DNA of 34,034 nt, taken from positions 1-34,034 of the forward strand of contig JAWLDT010000020.1 of the NCBI GenBank assembly GCA_041686485.1. The letters are read 5' to 3'. Positions 15,812 to 22,189 of the stretch are shown here, piece by piece. The stretch is from PUPG01 sp041686485. GTDB taxonomy: Bacteria; Bacteroidota; Bacteroidia; Bacteroidales; UBA7960. Made by a program: the position numbers and the translations under genes. How positions within the stretch are numbered: position 1 is the stretch's first letter; each line of letters starts with the position of its first letter. Under the pieces are notes generated by a model. It did not search any database. It worked only from the letters and a program-made list of their open reading frames with translations, and was not told the origin of the DNA.

Positions 15812-15872
15812 TTTACTGTTCACTGTTCACTGTTCACTGTTCTTCTTCCTTCCAGCTTCCAGCTTCGAGCTC
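15812..15872. repeat. composite heptanucleotide repeat tract (copy 3)
   Basis: TTTACTG followed by three TTCACTG heptamers (15812-15842), then TTCTTCC and CAGCTTC/GAGCTC units to 15872. These are the same heptamer families as at 1-150 and 10675-10837, here joined in the opposite order to copy 1 on the plus strand. It lies between the flavoprotein and nuclease genes. Confidence 0.8.
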
Positions 15873-15877
15873 TTTCT

Positions 15878-16549
15878 TCACCATCCTTCCTTTACAACCT
15901 GTTCTTCCTTGACGCCCAGCTCGTAGAGGTGCTTTTCAACTGCCTCCATCATCGGGGGCGGGCCACAAAGGTAAAAATTCTGATCGGTGGTCAGGATCTG
16001 GTCTTTCAGGAAATCTTTGGTGATAAAGCCGTGCGCATGTTCGTTGAACTCTTCTTCTGACAGGATGTGCGTCAGGTTGTCCCCGAGCATCTCTTCCAGT
16101 TCATCTTTCAGGATAATGTCTTTGACCGTTTTGTTGGCATAGATCAACTGGTTGTTGCCCGTTTTCTGTTTTTTGGCCAGATCGCGGAAGATGGCAATAA
16201 ATGGTGTGATGCCGGCGCCTCCGGCAATAAAGGTTCCTTCGCCCTTGTAAGTGATGGCGCCAAAGACATCATGCAGGATCAGTTCGTCACCGGCATGCAC
16301 GTCGAGAAGTTTATCCGTAGCCCCGTCATGCGACGGGTAGGTTTTGATGACGAACTCCAGGTCCTGGTCTTCCGGCAGGGAGGTAAACGTAAATGGTCGC
16401 TTTTCCTTTTGCCAGCCGTTTTTGTTGATGGCGATGTCTGTTGCCTGACCGGGCTTAAACTGATATCCTTCCGGTTTCTCTGTCACGATACGAAGGGTAT
16501 CGTGCGTCACATGTTCGATGGTTTTGATGCTAACTGTATATTTGCTCAT
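15878..16549 (-). CDS. ferredoxin reductase-like FAD/NAD(P)H oxidoreductase
   Basis: A compact 223-residue flavoprotein of the ferredoxin-NADP+ reductase superfamily. Residues 1-100 form the FAD barrel, with RPFTFTS (51-57) in the flavin-contacting R-x-Y/F-(S/T)-x-(S/T) position. Residues 104-223 form the pyridine-nucleotide fold, with GGAGITPF (110-117) and CGPPPM (195-200). There is no 2Fe-2S domain, so it probably reduces a separate partner such as a ferredoxin, flavodoxin or haem protein. The gene is 22 bp downstream of a small exported membrane protein and in the same run as the zinc importer. A link with metal homeostasis is inference; simple co-location is possible. Confidence 0.85.
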   Translation of the reverse strand: MSKYTVSIKTIEHVTHDTLRIVTEKPEGYQFKPGQATDIAINKNGWQKEKRPFTFTSLPEDQDLEFVIKTYPSHDGATDKLLDVHAGDELILHDVFGAITYKGEGTFIAGGAGITPFIAIFRDLAKKQKTGNNQLIYANKTVKDIILKDELEEMLGDNLTHILSEEEFNEHAHGFITKDFLKDQILTTDQNFYLCGPPPMMEAVEKHLYELGVKEEQVVKEGW

Positions 16550-16571
16550 ATGTAACAGGTTTTAATGTTCT

Positions 16572-16802
16572 TTACTGGTTCTTGTTTTTGTTGTTTTCTT
16601 CCTGCTGCCGCCGCCGGTGTCGCCAGACAAAATAGAGGAGGATGATGATTACTGGTATGATGATATAAAAGATGATGTTTTCCGTTGATTCAAAAAAATG
16701 TACCGGTTCAGAGTCATAAGGGATGTTAGTCGGGCGCTGTGCATAAACAAGCGCGGGGATCCATAGCAGCAAAAATACAATGAGGTTTTTTACAGGTTTC
16801 AT
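16572..16802 (-). CDS. small exported single-pass membrane protein, unknown function
   Basis: 76 residues. Residues 1-22 form a signal peptide (MKPVKNLIVFLLLWIPALVYAQ), then about 18 polar residues, a hydrophobic helix (about 43-60: IIFYIIIPVIIILLYFVW) and a strongly basic, Gln/Asn/Lys-rich tail (RHRRRQQEENNKNKNQ). By positive-inside logic the N-terminal loop is periplasmic and the tail cytoplasmic. It lies 51 bp after the zinc permease stop and 22 bp before the flavoprotein start, all on the minus strand. It looks like the small accessory membrane proteins common in Bacteroidota operons; no function is assigned. Confidence 0.7.
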   Translation of the reverse strand: MKPVKNLIVFLLLWIPALVYAQRPTNIPYDSEPVHFFESTENIIFYIIIPVIIILLYFVWRHRRRQQEENNKNKNQ

Positions 16803-16853
16803 GATCTTATACTGTTTGTTTGAATGGGTAAAACGGATGGATGGCTCAAAAGT

Positions 16854-17705
16854 TCAAAAAAGGGCTTCCTTGTTTGTGGCTGCCTGTTTGAGTTTATGTC
16901 TGATGGTGATGATACCTTTAATAATGAGAAATTGGATGGTCAGGATAAAGACAATGGCAGCACTTGAAGGGATGTCCAGGAAATAGGCGGCGAGCAGGCC
17001 AAGTACTGAGCCGGATGTACCGAGGAGAGCCGCCAGCGGTATGATGCGTGCAAAGTTGCGGGTGAAAAGCATGGCGGTGATCTGTGGCAGGGTAAATATG
17101 CTTATTACCAGTATGATACCTATTGTTCGTATACTGATCACAATAGCCAGGGCGATCATGATTGACATCATATAGCGATAGGTATTCACGAACATTCCTT
17201 TTGTTTTGGCAAACTCAGGGTCGAAAGCCGTATAAATGATCGGCCTGTAAAACAGGATAAAAACCAGGGCGATCAGGAGGAAGAACCCAAGGAGCATAGA
17301 AAGCTCTGTCTGACCTACAGAAAGGATGTTGCCAAACAGGAAGGTCATGAGGTTAGGTGTATAGCCGGGGGTCATAAAGATAAAGATGATGCCGATGGCC
17401 ATTCCGAGCGACCACAGGATGGCAATGGCGCTGTCTTCGCGCACTTTGCCCTTTTGTGAGATCCATTCTATCCCAAGCGCAGAAAGGACCCCGAAGATGC
17501 CGGCTCCGAGGAACGGATTCAGTCCCATATAGAAAGCCAGGCCAATACCGCCAAATGAAGCATGGGTGATGCCGCCGCTGATAAAGACAATCCTTCTTGA
17601 TACGATATACGTGCCGGCCATGGCTGCTACCAGTGAGGTGAGCACCGCTGCGATCAGCGCATTCTGAAAAAACTGATATTCGAAGATGGTGAACAGCTCA
17701 CTCAT
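16854..17705 (-). CDS. znuB: zinc/manganese ABC transporter permease (ZnuB-like)
   Basis: 283 residues with about eight hydrophobic helices, of the ABC-3 metal permease family that moves Zn2+, Mn2+ or Fe2+ across the inner membrane. Family features seen are FQNALIAAVLTSLVAAMAGTYIV at the N-terminus, GGITHASFGGIGLA (about 39-52, matching the S/T-H-(A/S)-xx-(P/G)-G signature) and GIILVISIFTLPQITAMLFT (about 195-214). The start overlaps the ATPase gene by 8 bp, so translation is probably coupled. The metal cannot be decided from the permease alone; the His-rich loop of the binding protein favours zinc. Confidence 0.9.
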   Translation of the reverse strand: MSELFTIFEYQFFQNALIAAVLTSLVAAMAGTYIVSRRIVFISGGITHASFGGIGLAFYMGLNPFLGAGIFGVLSALGIEWISQKGKVREDSAIAILWSLGMAIGIIFIFMTPGYTPNLMTFLFGNILSVGQTELSMLLGFFLLIALVFILFYRPIIYTAFDPEFAKTKGMFVNTYRYMMSIMIALAIVISIRTIGIILVISIFTLPQITAMLFTRNFARIIPLAALLGTSGSVLGLLAAYFLDIPSSAAIVFILTIQFLIIKGIITIRHKLKQAATNKEALF

Positions 17706-18444
17706 TATCGTGCGATTTTAATACACGGTGGGGAACAGGTCCGTGGGCAATGACATCCACCGGACAGTTATATACCTTTAACACCTCATCCGAGAGCTGG
17801 TTGGAAGGATGGTAATGCAGGGTGCCGTTCACGCAGGCAATGCTTTTGATGACCGGGGATATCGTACCAATATCATGAGAAACCAGCAAGATCGCCATCT
17901 TTTCGTTCAGCTTCGTAAGCCACGAATATAGCTCCTGCTCAAATTGTTTGTCCACATGGGTGTTGGGCTCATCCAGGATAAGCAGCTCAGGATTATCGAT
18001 GAGTGCCCTGCTTAGCAGGGCCTTTTGTAACTGTCCGCCGCTGAGTTCGCCGATAGGTGTTAATGCAAGATGACTGAGTCCTGCCTCCTGAAGCATGCTG
18101 CTTACCTGCCTGCGCTGTCCGGTGGTCAGGTATGGCAGCCAGCGGCGCCTGCCCGAGAGTCCGGAGCTTACAAGCTCCTTCACCGTAATGGGGAATGACC
18201 TGTCAACCTGTGAGGCTTGCGGCAGATAGCCAATAGTGGGCTTGCCCGAAGGAAACAACCGTTTCCCGGAAAAAATGGGCTGTAAACCCAGTATCACTTT
18301 GATCAGGGTCGTCTTTCCGCCTCCATTAGGGCCAATTACCCCAATGAAGTCGTCCGGATAGATCTCCAGATTTACATCCCGCAGCACCGTTTTGCCAAAG
18401 TAGCCGGTACGTATATCCTGTAATATGACAAGGGGTTTGCTCAC
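17698..18444 (-). CDS. znuC: zinc/manganese ABC transporter ATP-binding protein (ZnuC-like)
   Basis: 248 residues. It drives the metal importer by ATP hydrolysis on the cytoplasmic face. Walker A is GPNGGGKT (38-45), the Q-loop lies in YLPQASQ, the ABC signature is LSGGQ (134-138), Walker B is LLILDEP (154-160), the D-loop follows in NTHVD, and the switch histidine is in LLVSHD. The start is GTG at 18444, overlapping the lipoprotein stop as GTGA; the end overlaps the permease start by 8 bp. The compact overlaps show one translationally coupled transporter. Confidence 0.92.
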   Translation of the reverse strand: MSKPLVILQDIRTGYFGKTVLRDVNLEIYPDDFIGVIGPNGGGKTTLIKVILGLQPIFSGKRLFPSGKPTIGYLPQASQVDRSFPITVKELVSSGLSGRRRWLPYLTTGQRRQVSSMLQEAGLSHLALTPIGELSGGQLQKALLSRALIDNPELLILDEPNTHVDKQFEQELYSWLTKLNEKMAILLVSHDIGTISPVIKSIACVNGTLHYHPSNQLSDEVLKVYNCPVDVIAHGPVPHRVLKSHDNE

Positions 18445-19319
18445 CGGAGGTTGTCTTTAAATGCATTCATGATTTCTTCCATGCCCTCAAACCAGTTGTA
18501 TGCCATGGGATTGATCTGTACAAGGCTTGCTCCTGATTCCTGACTGACAAGTTCGGCACTTCGTTCGTCAAATTCCTCCTGTATGAAAATTACCGGGATC
18601 TCCTGTGCCCTGGCCTGGTCTATAATGCGACGTAACCTGCCAGGTGTGGGTTCTTTGCCTTCATGTTCGATGGGGATCTGTTCAAGACCATAATCACGCG
18701 CCAGATACGTGAGTGCCGGATGGAAGATCATAAAGGACTTCTGTTCCAGCTCCTCTGAAAGTTGTTGCATCCTGAAATGCAAGTTTTGCACCCTGTCATA
18801 CAAACTGTCGTGGTTGTCCCTGATCTGATCGGCCATCGCCGGGTAGGTTTTGCTTAATGCTTCTTTGAAAACCGGCAGCAACTCCAGCATCGTGGCAGGC
18901 GACATCCATATATGGGGATCGACACCGCCTTCATGTACATGGTCGCCATGCTCAACAGGTTCACCGCGGATCAGCTCTATATTTTCTGACAAGTCGATGA
19001 TCTCCATATCCTTACCCAGCTCCGCCAGCCTGTTCATCCAGGCCTGCTCGTATCCCAGGTGGCCAATCCGGAAATAAATGTCTGCCTCCGAAAGGGACTG
19101 AAGCTGACTTGTCGACGGTGAATAGGTCGCATGACTGGCCCCCGGTGGTACCATTACGTTCACGGAAACACCCTCATCCATAAGCTGTTCTGTAAAATAA
19201 GCCAACGGTACAATGCTTACAGATACCCGGGGCTGCTCTTCCTGATTACCGGCCATCCGGCAGCCATTCATAAGCAAAACAAAAAGAACAACTAACCAAA
19301 ATTGATAAGATCTCGTCAT
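18441..19319 (-). CDS. znuA: zinc-binding ABC transporter lipoprotein (ZnuA-like)
   Basis: 292 residues of the cluster A-I metal-binding protein family. The lipobox LMNGC places the acylated Cys at residue 20, so it is membrane-anchored. Likely metal ligands are H63 (GASHATYSP), H136 (DPHIW), H200 (FHPALTY) and an acidic residue at 248-249 (FIQEEFDE). A short His-rich loop (EHGDHVHEG, about 123-131) is typical of zinc-specific members and shorter than in E. coli ZnuA. A TAATTTTG box on the minus strand at 19369-19376 could be its own promoter, 50 bp upstream. The first gene of the transporter proper; the YtxH-like gene is just upstream. Confidence 0.9.
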   Translation of the reverse strand: MTRSYQFWLVVLFVLLMNGCRMAGNQEEQPRVSVSIVPLAYFTEQLMDEGVSVNVMVPPGASHATYSPSTSQLQSLSEADIYFRIGHLGYEQAWMNRLAELGKDMEIIDLSENIELIRGEPVEHGDHVHEGGVDPHIWMSPATMLELLPVFKEALSKTYPAMADQIRDNHDSLYDRVQNLHFRMQQLSEELEQKSFMIFHPALTYLARDYGLEQIPIEHEGKEPTPGRLRRIIDQARAQEIPVIFIQEEFDERSAELVSQESGASLVQINPMAYNWFEGMEEIMNAFKDNLR

Positions 19320-19368
19320 ACGAACAGTTTTAACGAACAGGCCGGTGCGACCTCCATGGTTATCAAAA

Positions 19369-19376
19369 CAAAATTA
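19369..19376 (-). promoter_or_regulatory. possible -7 box before the zinc operon
   Basis: The minus strand reads TAATTTTG, an exact TAnnTTTG match, overlapping the stop codon of the YtxH-like gene and giving a leader of about 40 nt to the znuA start. No -33 motif is visible, and an AT-rich octamer can occur by chance. No Zur-type palindrome was recognised. Confidence 0.3.
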
Positions 19377-19535
19377 ATACTTGATCACCACATCCTCCTC
19401 ACTGTTTTTGCTTTTTTCGTTCGTTTTTTTCTTATCCTTTTCGGATTTTGTGTTGGCAAATAATGCCCCAAGCAACGTTCCGGCAAAAAAGCCGGTCATT
19501 AATCCCAGAAAAACTTTTCCTTTTATCATATCCAT
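19374..19535 (-). CDS. YtxH-like small membrane protein
   Basis: 53 residues, ATG at 19535 and TAA at 19374-19376. It starts MDMIKGKVFLGLMTGFFAG, continues with a Gly-rich hydrophobic helix through LLGALFA (about residues 8-27), and ends in a highly charged tail of Lys, Glu, Asn and Ser. The GxxxGxxxGxLxAP-like helix and charged tail are the pattern of YtxH/gas-vesicle-like small proteins of Bacteroidota, usually annotated as stress-related. The gene is 54 bp upstream of znuA on the same strand. Confidence 0.7.
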   Translation of the reverse strand: MDMIKGKVFLGLMTGFFAGTLLGALFANTKSEKDKKKTNEKSKNSEEDVVIKY

Positions 19536-19920
19536 ATAGTATTTATTAAAAAAAACGACATTGCTTTAGCCTCAATTATTCACAAAATATTCTGTTTTAT
19601 TGAACTATATTCCCGCATGGGCGGGACAGGTGTGTTACTTTGTGTTTGATTGTAGTATTACTATGCACAAGATACAAAAAATATACTTACTGTCAATGTT
19701 TCTTTCCTTGCTTAGTAAGGCCGGGCTCTATACGTGTGTTTCGAAGATCATGTTTCTGCCATGGGTTATGCTGATGAAATGTTTGATGTTCAATTGGCGC
19801 TGGGATTCGGTAAAAAGGGAAACCAATATTGTTTTTGAATGGGTTGAACAAAAACTTAATTAATTTTGTGAACAGTAAAAACGTTATCAAAAATAACCGG
19901 CTTACAAAAGGTGTATTTAA
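19536..19920. other. intergenic region before the PAP2 gene
   Basis: 385 bp with no convincing gene. It holds a CCCGC/GCGGG hairpin (19612-19616 with 19621-19625) and, at 19786-19880, copy A of a duplicated upstream segment. An 87-residue frame at 19600-19863 has no family features and runs through the duplicated segment, so it is not called. The other frame across 19719-19839 (ending GFGKKGNQYCF) could be a decayed coding remnant. Confidence 0.6.
19786..19880 (+). repeat. diverged direct repeat, copy A (upstream of PAP2)
   Basis: Begins ATGTTCAATTGG and shares, in order, GTAAAAAG.GAAA, TGTTTT.GAA, AACAAAAA.TTAATTA and TGAACAG with copy B at 21082-21176; by eye about three quarters of positions agree, with two small gaps. 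It contains an exact TAATTTTG box at 19861-19868 and ends about 40 bp before the PAP2 start. Confidence 0.7.
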
Positions 19921-20970
19921 GTGGATAAAGTGAAAATAATCTTATTTCAGCTGACGGTAATTTGTTTTTTGCTATTGTTGTTCCTGCCTGTTTATTCCTA
20001 CAGTTTGGAATCTAAGCCTTATGACAGCAGGCTGAACGATCTGGGAAAAAAGGAAGTCTTTTTTGGCTATGACATTGGGAGCAGTCTAAAAAAGGGGTTT
20101 AATATTTGGAATCACCGCTCTTTTTTCGTTCAAACATCCCTGTTGAGTGGAAGAACCCACAAAATAATTAATGAGTCAACTCCTGATTTTCATAACCATT
20201 CCCTTTTAGCCGACAATAAACGGTTTCATAATAAAGGTGGCCAACGGGTTTCTGACAGCCTCTCCATAAGGCGATATTTTTCGAACTTTCTCTACATTCC
20301 TTATCATATAGGCCTGGAGATTACCCGGTTTGACAGAGAAGGTTTGGAAAGAAACTTGTTTTTTACGGGTATTTTTATCGCAACCCTTACTGCGGATCTG
20401 GCTTTTCGCGACTTTGTACAGGACAAAGTATATGCCGGAGATCATTTTGTTGCAGAGTTTTTATATTCTGTTGGGGATAAAAATTACTTTTTGCCGGCAA
20501 TGGTTGCTTCTTATGGGGCAAGCCATTTGTTTAAACAAAAATATTTTCACAACACCATGTTGCTTTCCTTTCAATCTATTGCCATAAGTCAGTTATACAC
20601 CGAACTCGTAAAAAGAAGCATAGTGAGAGTTCGTCCGAGGAATAGTCCTGATAACCCATTTGTGAGAGCAAAGGGAAATCAGTCTTTTGTGTCCGGACAC
20701 GCTTCAGGGATTTGGTCGGTTATGACCATATTTGCAGGAAGGTATCCTCAGCTGAAACATCTTTTTTATGGTTTTGCTTCAGCTGTTTCTTTGGCAAGAA
20801 TTTATGAGGATGCGCACTGGATGTCCGATGTTTTTATGGGCTCACTTCTTGGCTATGGTGTCGCAAAACTTACACTCAGATTAAATCATGAACCACTGAA
20901 GGGTAATTTATCACTTGCCCCATTTTATGATCATTATGGTCAGGGTGTTAAGCTGAAGTTTGTTTTTTAA
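19921..20970 (+). CDS. PAP2 superfamily membrane phosphatase
   Basis: 349 residues, GTG start. Residues 1-28 form a signal peptide or first helix. A polar ~100-residue N-terminal domain precedes several hydrophobic helices and the three-part phosphatase signature: K231-x6-RP (KRSIVRVRP), SFVSGH (255-260, catalytic H260) and R293-x5-H299-x3-D303 (ARIYEDAHWMSD). PAP2 enzymes remove phosphate from lipid phosphates such as undecaprenyl-pyrophosphate, phosphatidic acid or lipid A; the active site usually faces the periplasm. Substrate not predictable. The last residues (LSLAPFYDHYGQGVKLKFVF) look like a terminal beta strand. The gene is visibly AT-richer than its neighbours. Confidence 0.88.
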   Translation: MDKVKIILFQLTVICFLLLLFLPVYSYSLESKPYDSRLNDLGKKEVFFGYDIGSSLKKGFNIWNHRSFFVQTSLLSGRTHKIINESTPDFHNHSLLADNKRFHNKGGQRVSDSLSIRRYFSNFLYIPYHIGLEITRFDREGLERNLFFTGIFIATLTADLAFRDFVQDKVYAGDHFVAEFLYSVGDKNYFLPAMVASYGASHLFKQKYFHNTMLLSFQSIAISQLYTELVKRSIVRVRPRNSPDNPFVRAKGNQSFVSGHASGIWSVMTIFAGRYPQLKHLFYGFASAVSLARIYEDAHWMSDVFMGSLLGYGVAKLTLRLNHEPLKGNLSLAPFYDHYGQGVKLKFVF

Positions 20971-21081
20971 ATCCTTCGACACGTTGAGCATACTTCTCTT
21001 TTATGCTGGATTTCTTCATGGCTTTTGCACGACTTTTTACGTAGAGGTAATTGTCCGTATCAGCATCTGATGTAGTGCTTC

Positions 21082-21176
21082 ATGTTCAATTGGCTCAGAC
21101 ATTCGTAAAAAGAGAAAAAATACTGTTTTCGAACAGATTAAACAAAAATTTAATTACTTTTATGAACAGAAAAGAC
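21082..21176 (+). repeat. diverged direct repeat, copy B (upstream of the lipoprotein)
   Basis: Counterpart of 19786-19880, with the same 5' block ATGTTCAATTGGC and 3' block ending TGAACAGAAAAGAC. The promoter-like box of copy A is altered here to TACTTTTA. It ends about 30 bp before the lipoprotein start. The rest of 20971-21205 shows nothing recognisable. Confidence 0.7.
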
Positions 21177-21205
21177 ATAATCAATCAAAACAAATCCACA
21201 AACCA

Positions 21206-21742
21206 ATGAAAAAGTGTATCCTGTTAACAATGGCAACATTGCTGCTTTTTTCCCTTACGGCATGCGAAGACTTGCTGGATGTGGAAGAACAGTTTTCTTT
21301 TACGAAACGATACATCGTTGACACCAGCGAATCTTCTTTTGATCAGACAGCGAATATGAACCTGGCGGCTAACGTTGATCTCATTGACGAGTATGGCGAT
21401 AATATCAAAGATGTACAGGTAGAAAAAGTGGAATTCTGGCTGGAGGAATTTTCCGGTGATGAAGAACAACGTCTTTTGTCAGGATCATTGTCGGTTGCGG
21501 AAGACGATGGCAGTGACATGAAAAATATAGCCACCCTTGGTGAGTATACGTTGCAGGATCTTCTAAACACGCCGCATGAATTAACGCCGTCATCAGCAGG
21601 TATTGAAAAACTTGGAACACTGGCCGAAGAACCGCCTCACCGGTTTCAATTAATAATGGATGCCGATTTTAACGAAGGCCCGCTGGATTTTACAGTTGTG
21701 GTAAAAGTCACTGCTTTGATGGTTGCCAATCCCCTGAATTAG
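21206..21742 (+). CDS. small lipoprotein of unknown function
   Basis: 178 residues. The signal peptide ends in the lipobox LTAC with the acylated Cys at residue 20 (MKKCILLTMATLLLFSLTAC). The mature protein is acidic and appears to be a small all-beta domain: paired strands FSFTKRYIVD, NMNLAANVDL, VQVEKVEFWLEEF, LLSGSLSVAE and RFQLIMDADF, ending DFTVVVKVTALMVANPLN. No named family recognised. Its upstream segment is a diverged copy of that in front of the PAP2 gene, which suggests shared regulation or a local duplication. Confidence 0.75.
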   Translation: MKKCILLTMATLLLFSLTACEDLLDVEEQFSFTKRYIVDTSESSFDQTANMNLAANVDLIDEYGDNIKDVQVEKVEFWLEEFSGDEEQRLLSGSLSVAEDDGSDMKNIATLGEYTLQDLLNTPHELTPSSAGIEKLGTLAEEPPHRFQLIMDADFNEGPLDFTVVVKVTALMVANPLN

Positions 21743-21767
21743 GAATCCGGGATAAACACATTATTTA

Positions 21768-21791
21768 CCTGATTCGCTTATTCGGATCAGG
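21768..21791 (+). terminator. hairpin after the lipoprotein gene
   Basis: CCTGATTCG (21768-21776) pairs with CGGATCAGG (21783-21791) over nine positions including one G-U, with a CTTATT loop, 26 bp after the stop. The following sequence is not a clean T-run, so termination is plausible but weak. Confidence 0.4.
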
Positions 21792-22032
21792 TTCTGATGA
21801 TATCACCTGTGTCAAATATCTCCAGATCTTTAAGACTGATCAGGATTTTTTATTATTGCCCTTCATTCATGCATGTCAAGGCCCCGAAAAAGGACATCTC
21901 TTCCGCTGGCGGCCTGACGTACATTCCGTAACAATACCCCGCCTGGTTAGGAGTAATTAAAACACGACCCGGTAACACGTGTCGGTGATAACGTTCATCC
22001 GAATGTTTCATAGAAATATCTATATAAAATAA

Positions 22033-22077
22033 TAAATTTGCACGGCTATTATTCAACAAAATAAAAAAGTATCTTTG
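22033..22077 (+). promoter_or_regulatory. two tandem -7 promoter boxes for the sulfur fusion
   Basis: TAAATTTG (22033-22040, followed by CAC) and TATCTTTG (22070-22077) both match TAnnTTTG exactly. Their -33 partners are unclear. Leaders would be about 140 and 105 nt. Two exact boxes 37 bp apart suggest dual transcription starts. Confidence 0.45.
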
Positions 22078-22189
22078 AATAAACACCCGGGTTTACCTGC
22101 ATTCCACAGGTGCAAATGCGGCGTTTTCTGGCGCTGACTATCTGCTGGTTAAACACATTTATATATACATAAAAAAATAGATAATTTCC

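Larger units (their letters stand above)
21743..22189. other. 447-bp intergenic region before the sulfur fusion gene
   Basis: Contains a hairpin at 21768-21791 and two candidate promoter boxes (22033-22040 and 22070-22077). A weak CCTG...CAGG inverted repeat occurs near 22098-22112. No riboswitch or small gene was recognised; a 77-residue frame on the minus strand (21853-22086) lacks any protein-like features. Confidence 0.6.

Noticed and set aside
15966..15973. TACCTTTG promoter-like box on the minus strand upstream of the nuclease
   Set aside because: It lies inside the coding sequence for the conserved FYLCGPP motif of the flavoprotein, so the match is explained by the protein.
19600..19863. 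87-codon frame upstream of the PAP2 gene
   Set aside because: It ends inside the duplicated upstream segment whose second copy does not keep the frame, and shows no coherent topology or family.
21853..22086. 77-codon minus-strand frame before the sulfur fusion
   Set aside because: No signal, membrane segment or family motif, and it overlaps both candidate promoter boxes of the downstream gene.
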